The position numbers were made by a program, and so were the translations under genes. From positions 4,744,501 to 4,808,500 of the forward strand of contig NZ_CP056030.1 of assembly GCF_013374995.1 (NCBI RefSeq): 64,000 nt of DNA. The letters run 5' to 3'. Under the pieces are notes generated by a model. The model saw only the letters and a program-made list of their open reading frames with translations, ran no database searches and was not told the origin of the DNA. The stretch's first letter is position 1. Each line of letters begins with the position of its first letter. Shown one piece after another: positions 43,344 to 53,010 of this stretch. The DNA is from Pseudomonas eucalypticola. GTDB taxonomy: Bacteria > Pseudomonadota > Gammaproteobacteria > Pseudomonadales > Pseudomonadaceae.

Positions 43344-46300
43344 TCTGGAACAGCAAGGATACGTCCTGAACGCGCTCACCGGCATATGGGAGCGGGACGA
43401 CTATGCAGGCATCGCCTACAGCGATGGGGACACCACCGAAATCAAGCTTGGGAAGATTCTGCGCGAGGCCAGCGACCTATCGGCGCTCTCTTCTGAATTG
43501 CGGGAACACTGCACAGACTGGGCAACGCTTTATCACCTGAGTTCTGCTCGCGGAAACATCCTGCGCCCATTCGAGCAGTATCTGAATAGCGATATTCTGG
43601 AAATCGGTGCAGGTTGCGGCGCCATCAGCCGGTATCTCGGGGAGTGCGGGGGCAATGTTCTAAGCCTGGAGGGAAGCCCCCGCCGCGCGCAGATGGCTGC
43701 CAGCCGCACGCGCGACCTGGACAATGTCACCGTGTTGGCCGAACGGTTCGATGATTTCAAGACAGATCATCGCTTTGACGTCATCACGCTGATTGGCGTC
43801 CTTGAATACGCCAGCATGTTCAGTAATGCCGAAGACCCAGCGCTTGGCATGCTCGAACGTATCCGCAGCCTCCTCAAGCCCAATGGCCATCTGTTCATTG
43901 CCATCGAAAACCAGTTAGGGCTGAAATACTTCGCTGGCGCGCCGGAAGACCATTTGGGCGTGCCCATGTACGGCATCGAAGGCCGGTACCTGAAGGGTCA
44001 GCCAAAGACCTTTGGCCGCAAGGAACTTGCCGAGCTGATCAAGCGCGCAGGATTCGCGCAGTCTGAATTTCTGTCCCCAAGCCCCGACTACAAGTTACCC
44101 AACTCGATCACTACCGAAAGGGGGCTCGGCAGCAGAGACTTCGATGCCGCAGCGTTGGCCTGGCAGAATGTGAAGAAGGACCCGCAACTGCCTGGCGAAA
44201 CCTTTTTCAACCTTGAGCAGGCGTGGCCCGTCGTGATTGATAACGGGCTGGGCATGGACATGGCTAACTCGTTTCTGATCGCAGCGTCTCAGGACCTTCA
44301 GCCAACCGTTCCGGAAAATGTCCTCGCCTACCACTACAGCACTGGTCGGAAGACGTCCTATTGCAAGGAGTCGCGCTTTGTCGATACGGCGGACGGCATC
44401 GTGGTCAAATACCGACGCCTCGACTCACAGGAAGCTGCGGTAGCATCGCGCGGTTTCAACTATATCCTGCCGGAACAGGATCGCTACGTACGAGGACATG
44501 TTCTCTCGGAAGACTTCCTGGATATCGCCGCCACCCAGAATTGGACCATCGATGATTTCGGCGGCTTCGTCACCCAGTACATCCGCGCCCTCCAGGGCCT
44601 GCTTGCCCAACGCGGCGAGTCAGTAGAACTGAACGCCGTGGACGCGGTGCTGCCCGGTATCTTCCTGGACGCCGTACCACAGAATATCGTTATCAATGAT
44701 GAACACACTCCCTCGCTGATCGACATCGAATGGGAGGTCACCTCGGGGGTGTCCCTTGGTCACCTTCTGATGCGTGCATTGTTGTTGCTGATTGCGTCGG
44801 CAAATCCATTCGTCGCCAGCCCAGCGATGCCAAGCCGCCGTCAGTTCGTCATTGGCGTACTCAAGGCGGCTGGGCTTTCGGTCACGCACCGACAGTTGGA
44901 CAGCTACGTGGCACTGGAGGCTGAGTTCCAGGAAACCGTCACTGGCCGCGCTGCTGCTGAATTCCTGGACTGGGCACCGGACGAGCCCGTTCACCAGAAA
45001 AAACCCGTCACCCGGGCGGTGATGCACACCAAACTGTATTGCAGCGATGCGCAGGGCACTTTCTCCGAAGCATCCACGGCAACGGCCGAAGTGTTCCCAG
45101 GCAAACAAACGCTCAGCTTCGACCTTTCGAATTTCGAGCAGCCGTTGCGCACCATCCGCTTTGATCCGGTCGACACACGGATTTCCTTCTCGATCAATTA
45201 CATGCGCGTCATCAGTCACGGCGAGACGCTGTGGGCCTGGAGTGGCCGCCTGGACGAACTGAAAGGCGTCGCTGGCTTGATGCAGGTGGCTCGACCGGAT
45301 TATTCGGGCTTCTTTCTCAGCATGGACAGCGACCCCCACTTCGAATTGCCAATCGACCTCTCCACCCTGAGTGCCTTCACGCATCTGACCCTTGAGCTGG
45401 AGCTCGTCATTCATACCGACGAGCACGTCGCACAAGAGCTGAAACAGGGCAGCCATGAGGAAGTGAATAGCCCTCAGAAAGACCTGCACGCCCCGCTTCA
45501 GTTACTGTTGGGCATCAACAAGAAACTCAACAACCTGCTGACTGACCGAGAGGGCCGCATCAGGGAGCTGACAGCCGAGCTGGATCTGCGACAACAGCAC
45601 GGTGAACTCTTTGAATCGAACCTTAACACCAAGGGTGGGGGTGCAGATGCGCATCCGTCTCGGTCGACGGTTGCCGATTCCATCGTGCAGAACCTCATGG
45701 GTGAATACTCCAGGCAGATGAGCAAGCGCATTACAGACCTGCTCGCCGCAAAACAGCAACTTGACGAGCACTTCCGACAAGCGCTTGTCATTCATGGCAA
45801 CAACGCCGAATTGCCCGACGGTGTGCAACTGGGCCAGCAGAGCGTGATGAGCTTGATAGACATTGCCGTGCCAGGCGCTTCTGAAGACCTCGCGGAAAAC
45901 ACCTTGCTGCAAATCAGCGCGCCTGCGTGTAACGAGCAGGTCCGGCAGTTGCAAGCCGAAGTTGCCGCACTTCATCAACAGTTGCAGCAAATGCAGATCG
46001 AAAAGGATACGCATATCCATAATCTGAACCTGCATATCCTTGCGCTGGCCCGGTCCACGAGCTGGCGTATCACCCGACCATTGCGAGTATCCGTGCGCGG
46101 CGCCCGCATGATCAACGATGGCGCCAAGCTGCTACCCTCCATCGTTCGCCGCGGTGGCGGCGTCGGTGCCACCCTGCGCAAAGCTGCTCGCGTACTGAGG
46201 GCTCAGGGTGTGCAGGGTGTGATCGCACATTTGAACTGGTTTCGGAACAATACCTCGCTGGACCTCACGTCCCTTGAGCGCAAGGAAACCAGCGATCGCC

Positions 46301-48006
46301 ACGACTACACCACGTGGGTCGAGCACTATGACACCCTTGATGACACCACTCGCTGGAAGCTGAAGGAGCAGATTCGCCTGTGGCCGAAAACCCCGGTCAT
46401 CTCGATAATCATGCCCGTGTACAACCCGCCCATTGCCCTGCTGGAAGAGGCTGTCGCCAGTGTGCAGAACCAGCTCTACAGCAAATGGGAGCTCTGCATT
46501 GCCGATGATGCGTCGACGAACCCGGAGGTTGCCGAATACCTCAAGAGCGTAAGCAAGAAAGACGCTCGCATAAAAGTCAGTTTCAGGGAAAAGAACGGCC
46601 ACATCTCGGAGGCAAGCAATTCGGCCCTGGCGTTGGCGACTGGCGCATTTGTCGCGCTGATGGACAACGATGACTTGATTGCGGAGCACGCGCTCTATTG
46701 GATTGCCAAGACGATCAACGAAAATCCCCAGGCCGGCATCATCTACTCGGATGAGGATAAAATTGATAACAATGGCGTCCGTTCAGCGCCTTACTTCAAA
46801 TCCTCCTGGAACAAGTTCCTGTTCCGCTCGCAGAACATGATTTGTCATTTGGGCGCCTATCGTCGCGACTTGGTCAATCAGCTGGGAGGTTTCCGTGTAG
46901 GTTTCGAAGGCTCTCAGGATTACGACCTGGCGCTGCGATGCAGTGATGCGATTGACCCGTCAGCCATTATTCATATTCCTCGCGTCCTCTATCACTGGCG
47001 CATGCACTCGGGTAGCACGGCGCTGGCCGGCAATGAAAAACCCTACGCCGCACTGGCCGGCGTACGCGCTCTGGACGAGCATCTGCAACGTATCGGCTGC
47101 GCAGGCCATACGGAGTTATTGCCGACAGGCATGTATCGTGTGCATTACGAGGTTCCATCGCCCGCGCCGCTGGTCAGCCTGGTGATACCGACCAAGAACG
47201 CCCACGCATTGGTGAAGCAATGCATTGATAGCATCATTGGCCTCTCGACTTACCCCGCCTACGAAATCATTTTGGTAGACAACGGTTCGGACGAGCCCGC
47301 TTCAATCGAATACTTCGAATCGTTGAAAAACGTGCCCAATGTGAGAGTCGTCCGCGATGACGGGCCGTTCAATTACTCGGCCATCAACAACCGCGCGGTC
47401 GAGATCGCCAATGGGGAGCTTGTCGGCCTGATCAATAATGACATCGAAGTCATCACGCCAGAGTGGCTGGATGAAATGGTGGCAATCGCTATGCAGCCGG
47501 GGGTCGGCGCAGTAGGTGCCAGGCTGTGGTACCCCGATGATCGCCTGCAGCATGGTGGCGTTGTCGTGGGCGTGGGTGGCGTTGCAGGCCACTCCCACAA
47601 ATATCTGCCTAAAGGTCACCATGGCTACTTTGGCCGCGCCGAACTGATTCAGGAGTTCTCGGCGGTAACTGCGGCTTGCCTGATCATCAAAAAGTCGATT
47701 TTCAACGAAGTTCATGGCTTGGACGAAGTCAACCTCTCCGTGGCATTCAACGATGTCGATTTTTGCCTGCGCGTTCAGGAAGCCGGCTATGTCAACGTCT
47801 GGACCCCGTACGCAGAGCTTTATCATCATGAGTCGGCGACACGCGGCCTTGAAGACACGCCAGCCAAGAAAGAACGCTTCACGAACGAAGTGTTATATAT
47901 GAAGGGGCGTTGGCCGAAGATTGAGCAGGACTATACCTACAACCCGAACCTGACCCTTGAGCATGAGGATTTTGGCTTGGCTTGGCCGCCGCGGGTGACG
48001 CCGTAG
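43330..48006 (+). CDS. Giant methyltransferase / kinase-like / coiled-coil / dual-GT2 fusion (O-chain synthesis and capping)
   Basis: In this 1558-residue protein I see, in order: a SAM methyltransferase (about residues 60-300; motif I DILEIGAGCGAISRYL at 88); a kinase-like region (about 330-520) with VVKYRR around Lys360, a catalytic-loop-like FLDAVPQNIVI (Asp447, Asn452) and LIDIEWE (Asp465); a beta-rich module (about 560-700); coiled-coil stretches (about 720-775 and 865-905) ending in SWRITRPLR; and two GT2 domains (about 1022-1250 with MDNDD, and 1279-1550 with LINNDIE). The order methyltransferase, kinase, coiled coil mirrors E. coli WbdD, which caps O9a chains and sets their length. 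Here the polymerising transferases appear fused on. It overlaps wzt by 14 bp. The kinase call is the least certain part. Confidence 0.85.
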   Translation: MRMFDLEQQGYVLNALTGIWERDDYAGIAYSDGDTTEIKLGKILREASDLSALSSELREHCTDWATLYHLSSARGNILRPFEQYLNSDILEIGAGCGAISRYLGECGGNVLSLEGSPRRAQMAASRTRDLDNVTVLAERFDDFKTDHRFDVITLIGVLEYASMFSNAEDPALGMLERIRSLLKPNGHLFIAIENQLGLKYFAGAPEDHLGVPMYGIEGRYLKGQPKTFGRKELAELIKRAGFAQSEFLSPSPDYKLPNSITTERGLGSRDFDAAALAWQNVKKDPQLPGETFFNLEQAWPVVIDNGLGMDMANSFLIAASQDLQPTVPENVLAYHYSTGRKTSYCKESRFVDTADGIVVKYRRLDSQEAAVASRGFNYILPEQDRYVRGHVLSEDFLDIAATQNWTIDDFGGFVTQYIRALQGLLAQRGESVELNAVDAVLPGIFLDAVPQNIVINDEHTPSLIDIEWEVTSGVSLGHLLMRALLLLIASANPFVASPAMPSRRQFVIGVLKAAGLSVTHRQLDSYVALEAEFQETVTGRAAAEFLDWAPDEPVHQKKPVTRAVMHTKLYCSDAQGTFSEASTATAEVFPGKQTLSFDLSNFEQPLRTIRFDPVDTRISFSINYMRVISHGETLWAWSGRLDELKGVAGLMQVARPDYSGFFLSMDSDPHFELPIDLSTLSAFTHLTLELELVIHTDEHVAQELKQGSHEEVNSPQKDLHAPLQLLLGINKKLNNLLTDREGRIRELTAELDLRQQHGELFESNLNTKGGGADAHPSRSTVADSIVQNLMGEYSRQMSKRITDLLAAKQQLDEHFRQALVIHGNNAELPDGVQLGQQSVMSLIDIAVPGASEDLAENTLLQISAPACNEQVRQLQAEVAALHQQLQQMQIEKDTHIHNLNLHILALARSTSWRITRPLRVSVRGARMINDGAKLLPSIVRRGGGVGATLRKAARVLRAQGVQGVIAHLNWFRNNTSLDLTSLERKETSDRHDYTTWVEHYDTLDDTTRWKLKEQIRLWPKTPVISIIMPVYNPPIALLEEAVASVQNQLYSKWELCIADDASTNPEVAEYLKSVSKKDARIKVSFREKNGHISEASNSALALATGAFVALMDNDDLIAEHALYWIAKTINENPQAGIIYSDEDKIDNNGVRSAPYFKSSWNKFLFRSQNMICHLGAYRRDLVNQLGGFRVGFEGSQDYDLALRCSDAIDPSAIIHIPRVLYHWRMHSGSTALAGNEKPYAALAGVRALDEHLQRIGCAGHTELLPTGMYRVHYEVPSPAPLVSLVIPTKNAHALVKQCIDSIIGLSTYPAYEIILVDNGSDEPASIEYFESLKNVPNVRVVRDDGPFNYSAINNRAVEIANGELVGLINNDIEVITPEWLDEMVAIAMQPGVGAVGARLWYPDDRLQHGGVVVGVGGVAGHSHKYLPKGHHGYFGRAELIQEFSAVTAACLIIKKSIFNEVHGLDEVNLSVAFNDVDFCLRVQEAGYVNVWTPYAELYHHESATRGLEDTPAKKERFTNEVLYMKGRWPKIEQDYTYNPNLTLEHEDFGLAWPPRVTP

Positions 48007-48029
48007 CTGACCAGAGCAGTGGCCACTGC

Positions 48030-48060
48030 ACGGGTCGGGATACCTTTGTCCCGACCCGTT
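48030..48060 (+). terminator. Strong hairpin ending the wzm-wzt-fusion transcript
   Basis: ACGGGTCGGGA-TACCTTTG-TCCCGACCCGT is a perfect 11-bp stem 24 bp past the stop of the fusion gene. No long T run follows, so termination may be partial. It divides the locus into two transcriptional blocks. Confidence 0.7.
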
Positions 48061-48169
48061 CCATTGAAGCGACCTGCTTGAATGATCAGGCAGCAGGGAC
48101 GCAACCGTTTCGCGCTAACATCACCCGTCGCCTACGACAGGCGAGATTACCAGCCGACAGACAAGAGCC

Positions 48170-49438
48170 ATGCGCAAAGACCATTACCCTTTGATTAAAG
48201 ACCGCCCTGTCAGACTGACGCTAGCTTCTGCTTTCGTCGCTCTGGTCGTCCTCTGGTCACTCACCATCGCCTTCCACGGCGCCCCTGATGAATCGACCCA
48301 CTTCTTCCTTCTGGATTACCTGTACACAAACCACCACTTCCCGCTTCATACCGTTATCGATCAGCCCTTTCATGGGACGGTGAGCCTCCATACCTGGGCC
48401 CCCGGCGATTTCTGGTATCACGGACTGCCGTTTCCGCATGTGCTTGGCGGCCTCGTGACCACCTATGTCGGCAGTTTCATCCTCCCGCAGAACCTGCTTT
48501 ATTTAGGCGCCAGGGCCTTCAATTGGCTATTGGCAGGGTTGTTCTTCTCGGCGATCTATCGAATTGGGACATCCCAGAACCTGGGCACGAAACGCGCCGC
48601 GCTCATAGCCGGGATCATTTGCCTTATCCCACAGGTTACCTTCATTTTTGCCTACTTCAATAGCGATGCGTATGGCATTACCGTCATAGCACTGGCTTTG
48701 GCGGCACTACTGGAATACAAAGCAACACCGACATTGAAGACCGCGCTCGCCGCTGGATTCTTCATTGGTTTGACGTGCTTGGCAAAAATATACTTCCTGC
48801 CAAGCCTGGTTTTCTTCGCGGTGACGCTTACATTACAAACAGTCTGTGTGAAGCCTTCCAGAACACGCCTGCTGGCACTCATTCTATTGACCGCCTTTGT
48901 CACATGCCTACCCATGCTCGCGTATACCTACCATCTTTTTGGTGAAGTCAGTGGTGTTTCCGGCCAGGCTGAGTTCGTCAACATGCATCGCGAAAGCGCA
49001 GCCGCAGCCGGTGGCACCTGCTACTTGATGTGCAAGAACGGCTTGGTAGATCTCCACACCTTGATCCCATGGCTTACTACGTCAGCCAAAAGCTACTTCT
49101 CATTGACGGGGTGGATGAGCATCGCACTGTCTCAAACCCACTACATCATCGCACTGGCGGCGATGACAGGGCTCGTCCTGGCAACACTATTCCTGCTCAT
49201 CAGGAAGCCTGCCAACTTTGCGCTCAAGGACTTCAACCTGAACTTCGCCATCCCCAGCATCATGATCCTGGGTTTATTTCCAGCGATCGTTCTATTTAGC
49301 ATCATCGGCTCTCAGCTGGCGATGCCGCAACCTCAGGGGCGATACCTTTTCGTGACAATCCCCTTCCTTGGCTACTTGATTGCAATGCTGGTTTCCACTC
49401 ACCCGCTCACTCACTACCAGGCGGGTAAAACTCAATGA
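48170..49438 (+). CDS. Polytopic membrane protein, GT-C / DUF2142-like
   Basis: The 422-residue protein has about ten spans. Its first periplasmic loop begins GAPDESTHFFLLDYLY, like the acidic DE motif that follows span 1 in GT-C glycosyltransferases and the PDEPxHF motif of DUF2142 proteins. GT-C enzymes use polyprenyl-linked sugars on the periplasmic side. With gtrA and a gtrB-like gene nearby, this is the best candidate for the serotype-specific transferase. The sequence is visibly more AT-rich than its flanks. Its stop overlaps the next start (ATGA). Confidence 0.75.
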   Translation: MRKDHYPLIKDRPVRLTLASAFVALVVLWSLTIAFHGAPDESTHFFLLDYLYTNHHFPLHTVIDQPFHGTVSLHTWAPGDFWYHGLPFPHVLGGLVTTYVGSFILPQNLLYLGARAFNWLLAGLFFSAIYRIGTSQNLGTKRAALIAGIICLIPQVTFIFAYFNSDAYGITVIALALAALLEYKATPTLKTALAAGFFIGLTCLAKIYFLPSLVFFAVTLTLQTVCVKPSRTRLLALILLTAFVTCLPMLAYTYHLFGEVSGVSGQAEFVNMHRESAAAAGGTCYLMCKNGLVDLHTLIPWLTTSAKSYFSLTGWMSIALSQTHYIIALAAMTGLVLATLFLLIRKPANFALKDFNLNFAIPSIMILGLFPAIVLFSIIGSQLAMPQPQGRYLFVTIPFLGYLIAMLVSTHPLTHYQAGKTQ

Positions 49439-50022
49439 GCCTCAACACTGGAAAATTGAAGAACATCCTGTTGGCCGCTGCTTTTATCTGGTTATGCACA
49501 GCCAACATCAGTGCACTCCACCGTAATTTCATGGAAGCCCAGAATATTGGCCTGACGCCTGCTGTCAAGCTTCTGGACACACTATCAAATCATAACGTGA
49601 GTGCTTGGCAACGCGAAAACGCCGGGATTTCCTCCGCACTGCTCGCAACCCACTTACGTATTTCGGGTGATACCCTGAGCATCACACCTTCAACTTCGAC
49701 CGAGCCCGTCAAGCTCTCGATCGACCATTATGAAAATAATGGAAATACTTACACTGCCACCGGTTGGGCCTATGCCAAAGGCGCTGATAATGCGCAGATA
49801 GTACTCATTTACAAAGGGAAAACGCTTGCCGTTTCCCCCCTAAACGGCGCACGCCCCGATGTTGCTGTTGCATTAGGCACCCCACAGGCGCAAACATCTG
49901 GCTTCAGTCTCCAGTTCAAAAGCGAGTCGCCGGTCGAGCAGTGCGATATCCGTTATTATGTAATTTCCGAAACACTGACCGCTTACTCAGCCCCCCCTAT
50001 TTGCAGCAATCTGAATCATTAA
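49435..50022 (+). CDS. Membrane-anchored protein, possible C-terminal part of the GT-C enzyme
   Basis: The 195-residue protein begins with one span (ILLAAAFIWLCTANISALH) and then a beta-rich, probably periplasmic domain without a recognised family. The span resembles the last helix of DUF2142/GT-C proteins, and the gene is coupled by ATGA to the polytopic gene. The pair may therefore be a split version of one protein. Codon composition is AT-rich like its partner, suggesting shared acquisition. Function is unknown. Confidence 0.65.
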   Translation: MSLNTGKLKNILLAAAFIWLCTANISALHRNFMEAQNIGLTPAVKLLDTLSNHNVSAWQRENAGISSALLATHLRISGDTLSITPSTSTEPVKLSIDHYENNGNTYTATGWAYAKGADNAQIVLIYKGKTLAVSPLNGARPDVAVALGTPQAQTSGFSLQFKSESPVEQCDIRYYVISETLTAYSAPPICSNLNH

Positions 50023-50031
50023 GGATCCGAC

Positions 50032-51117
50032 ATGTCGAATATACCTCTTTTTTCTGCAAAAGCCGTTAACGCCGGCCTGGATTTTCAAACGCCTATTAAC
50101 ACGGTATTGAATCGCCATTGGTACATCATGGGCGAAGAGGTGGCGAGCTTCGAGGGGGAGTTTGCCAATTACGTGGGCGTATCAAACTGCATCAGCGTAG
50201 CCAACGGTTCCGAGGCCCTCGAACTCGCCTTGAAAGCCCTTGGCGTGAGTAGTGATTCAAAAGTGATAGCGGTTGCCAATGCAGGGTTCTATAGCAGTAC
50301 AGCGATTCATGCCGTGGGCGCTACCCCACTCTATGTAGACATCGACGCCGCTCTGTTGACCTTGTGCCCACAAAAGCTCCGCGAAGCCTTGGCCCAGAAG
50401 CCGGCGGCGATCATCGTCACGCATTTGTACGGTCAACTCGCCAATATCGAAGAGATCATCGCAATAGCTGACGCTGCCGGTGTTCCTGTGCTGGAAGATT
50501 GCGCCCAGGCCCACGGCGCTCGTCGCAACGGCAAGCAGGCGGGTAGCTTCGGGACGATTGCGTGTTTCAGTTTTTACCCCACGAAAAACCTCGGCGCGCT
50601 GGGCGACGGTGGTGCGATTGTTACCAACGATGACACCCTGGCTGGCAAGGTTCGCCAACTTCGCCAATACGGCTGGTCGAGCAAGTACACCGTTGCAGTG
50701 CCAGGTGGCCGCAATAGCCGGCTGGACGAGATGCAGGCCGCCATCTTGCGGGTCAAACTTCCACACCTGGACCAATGGAACGCGCAACGCCGCGCTATCG
50801 CAGCACGCTACAACAGTGCGTTCAAGAGCCTGCCGTTGCAGTTGCCGGCTTCGGTCGGTGAGGACTACGTCGCACATCTGTATGTAGTGCGTAGTGATGA
50901 CCGCACCGGCCTCGCGGCCTTCTTGAAGGAGCAAGGTGTCACTACCGACATCCATTACCCTATCGCTGACCACCATCAACCTGCCTACCAGTCTTCCTGT
51001 ACCCTGCCGGTTACCGAAAGCGCATGCGATCAGGTAATATCATTCCCTTGTTTCCCTGGCCTTACCGACGAGGAAGTCGGGCGCGTCATCGATGCCGTAA
51101 CACGGTTTTTTTCATAA
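50032..51117 (+). CDS. Sugar 3-aminotransferase, DegT/DnrJ/EryC1 family (FdtB/QdtB-like)
   Basis: The 361-residue PLP enzyme has ANGSEALELALKALG, VLEDCAQAHGARRNGK with the cofactor Asp, and the PLP-Lys motif FSFYPTKNLGALGDGG. It fits enzymes that aminate C3 of dTDP-3-keto-6-deoxyhexoses to give the precursor of Fuc3NAc or Qui3NAc. The matching ketoisomerase and acetyltransferase are fused in the gene at 52060. Sugar stereochemistry cannot be told from sequence. Confidence 0.9.
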   Translation: MSNIPLFSAKAVNAGLDFQTPINTVLNRHWYIMGEEVASFEGEFANYVGVSNCISVANGSEALELALKALGVSSDSKVIAVANAGFYSSTAIHAVGATPLYVDIDAALLTLCPQKLREALAQKPAAIIVTHLYGQLANIEEIIAIADAAGVPVLEDCAQAHGARRNGKQAGSFGTIACFSFYPTKNLGALGDGGAIVTNDDTLAGKVRQLRQYGWSSKYTVAVPGGRNSRLDEMQAAILRVKLPHLDQWNAQRRAIAARYNSAFKSLPLQLPASVGEDYVAHLYVVRSDDRTGLAAFLKEQGVTTDIHYPIADHHQPAYQSSCTLPVTESACDQVISFPCFPGLTDEEVGRVIDAVTRFFS

Positions 51118-51127
51118 GGAGATAGGC

Positions 51128-52063
51128 TTGCTCACCCTGGTCATACCGGTTTACAAAAACGAAGGGTCGATCCCTGACCTACTGGCGGCTATCACAGGAT
51201 TGAACCAGAAGCTCGATGGCGAGCTGGAAGTGGTGTTCGTGGTTGATGGTAGCCCCGATCGGTGTTACGAGCTGTTGAGCAAGGCCCTGCCGTCACAGCA
51301 ATTTGTTTCGAAACTGATATTGCTGTCGCGTAACTTCGGCTCTTTCATGGCGATACGTACCGGACTGCAGCACGGTACCGGGACTCGATTCGCGGTGATG
51401 GCGGCTGATCTGCAGGAGCCACCGGAACTCGTCCTGGAGATGGATCGCATTCTTCGTACCGAGCCGATTGATGTCGTGGTGGGCGCCAGAGAGGGTCGGA
51501 AGGACCCGCTCCTCTCGCGCACGGCTTCGCGGATTTTCTGGGGTATGTATCGCCGTTATGTCGTACCTGAGATTCCGCCAGGCGGCGTCGACATGTTTGG
51601 CTGCAATGCCGCTTTCCGCGATACCTTGTTGACGCTCGACGAACGCCATAGCTCCCTGATTGCGCAAATCTTCTGGCTTGGCTACCGCCGCAAATGCATC
51701 ACCTACTCACGCAATGAACGTGAGCACGGGAAATCAGCCTGGACTTTCCGCAAGAAGGTCAACTACCTGATGGACAGCGTGTTCTCTTTCACCGACCTGC
51801 CCATTCGCCTGCTCATACGCGTGGGCGGTGGCGGTGCGGCACTTGCGGCGCTGCTGGGCCTGTTTATTGCGGCCGCACGGCTGCACGGTATGATCCAGGT
51901 CCCCGGCTACGCAATGATCATGCTGGCGATCACTTTTTTGGGGTGCGCCAACCTGCTTGGCCTGGGCATCGTCGGGTCGTACGCCTGGCGCACCTACGAA
52001 AACACCAAGAACCGACCTTTGGCTATCCCAATGCGTGTGGATAGCTTCGGAGCAAAGCAATGA
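51128..52063 (+). CDS. gtrB: Polyprenyl-phosphate glycosyltransferase (GtrB-like)
   Basis: The 311-residue enzyme has a GT2 domain of the dolichol-phosphate-mannose-synthase type ([40 protein letters not shown] with the DxD-like site) and two C-terminal spans (about residues 235-255 and 265-290). It would load a nucleotide sugar onto undecaprenyl phosphate on the cytoplasmic face. The start is TTG at 51128 behind AAGGAGA. It lies in a tight run with the sugar-synthesis genes and gtrA. Confidence 0.9.
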   Translation: MLTLVIPVYKNEGSIPDLLAAITGLNQKLDGELEVVFVVDGSPDRCYELLSKALPSQQFVSKLILLSRNFGSFMAIRTGLQHGTGTRFAVMAADLQEPPELVLEMDRILRTEPIDVVVGAREGRKDPLLSRTASRIFWGMYRRYVVPEIPPGGVDMFGCNAAFRDTLLTLDERHSSLIAQIFWLGYRRKCITYSRNEREHGKSAWTFRKKVNYLMDSVFSFTDLPIRLLIRVGGGGAALAALLGLFIAAARLHGMIQVPGYAMIMLAITFLGCANLLGLGIVGSYAWRTYENTKNRPLAIPMRVDSFGAKQ

Positions 52064-53010
52064 CTGAAGCGGCTCGTGATTTTTTTGTCCATTCGCATGC
52101 GCTATGTGAAAGCCAGAACATCGGTAAAGGTACCCGAGTCTGGGCATTTGCCCACATCCTTCCAGAAGCGAAGCTCGGCGCCGACTGCAATGTGTGTGAC
52201 CAGGTCTTCATCGAGAACGATGTGGTCATCGGTGACCGAGTGACCATCAAATGCGGCGTGCAGGTGTGGGACGGTATCGAGATTGAGGACGATGTATTCA
52301 TCGGCCCTAACGTGACGTTCACCAACGACCGCTTTCCGCGCAGCAAAGTGTACCCTGAGACCTTCGCCAAGACGGTCATTCGCAAGGGCGCATCCCTTGG
52401 CGCCAACTGCACCATTCTGCCTGGCATTGTCATCGATACCAATGCAATGGTCGGCGCCGGCGCCGTCGTCACCCGCTCGGTTCCGCCAAACGCCATCGTC
52501 GTGGGCAACCCTGCCAAGATCATTGGCTATGTCAACGCCAAACCTGGCAGCGCCCAGCAGGAAGCCGTTTCAGGTCAAGCCCAGCCGGTGATCCAAACGT
52601 CCGTGGATCAGGTCACCCTGCACTCACTGACGGAGGTAACCGATATCCGCGGTAGCCTGTCGGTAGGTGAGTTCGACCGAGCCATTCCCTTCAACGCCGA
52701 GCGCTACTTCCTGGTATACGACGTCCCCACCGCGGAGACGCGAGGCGAGCATGCGCATCGCAAATGCCACCAATTCCTCATCGCGGTGAAAGGCACTGTG
52801 CACGTCGTGGCGGATGACGGCGTGAACCGCGAAGAGTTTATTCTCGATAAGCCGAACACAGGCATCCATCTGCCGCCAATGACGTGGGGCATACAATACC
52901 GTTACTCGAGCGACGCGGTATTACTCGTATTTGCCTCGCACTATTATGATTCGTCGGACTATATCCGCAATTACGACGAGTTCATCAAACTGAAGAACAG
53001 CAGCCGCTGA
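52060..53010 (+). CDS. Fused sugar N-acetyltransferase and dTDP-4-keto-6-deoxyhexose 3,4-ketoisomerase (WxcM-like)
   Basis: Residues about 1-170 form a left-handed beta-helix acetyltransferase (hexapeptide runs such as [19 protein letters not shown] and [25 protein letters not shown]). Residues about 185-316 are a cupin of the FdtA/WxcM ketoisomerase family ([44 protein letters not shown]). The fusion supplies the first and last steps of dTDP-Fuc3NAc or dTDP-Qui3NAc synthesis from dTDP-4-keto-6-deoxyglucose, with the aminotransferase at 50032 in between. It overlaps both neighbours. Confidence 0.93.
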   Translation: MTEAARDFFVHSHALCESQNIGKGTRVWAFAHILPEAKLGADCNVCDQVFIENDVVIGDRVTIKCGVQVWDGIEIEDDVFIGPNVTFTNDRFPRSKVYPETFAKTVIRKGASLGANCTILPGIVIDTNAMVGAGAVVTRSVPPNAIVVGNPAKIIGYVNAKPGSAQQEAVSGQAQPVIQTSVDQVTLHSLTEVTDIRGSLSVGEFDRAIPFNAERYFLVYDVPTAETRGEHAHRKCHQFLIAVKGTVHVVADDGVNREEFILDKPNTGIHLPPMTWGIQYRYSSDAVLLVFASHYYDSSDYIRNYDEFIKLKNSSR

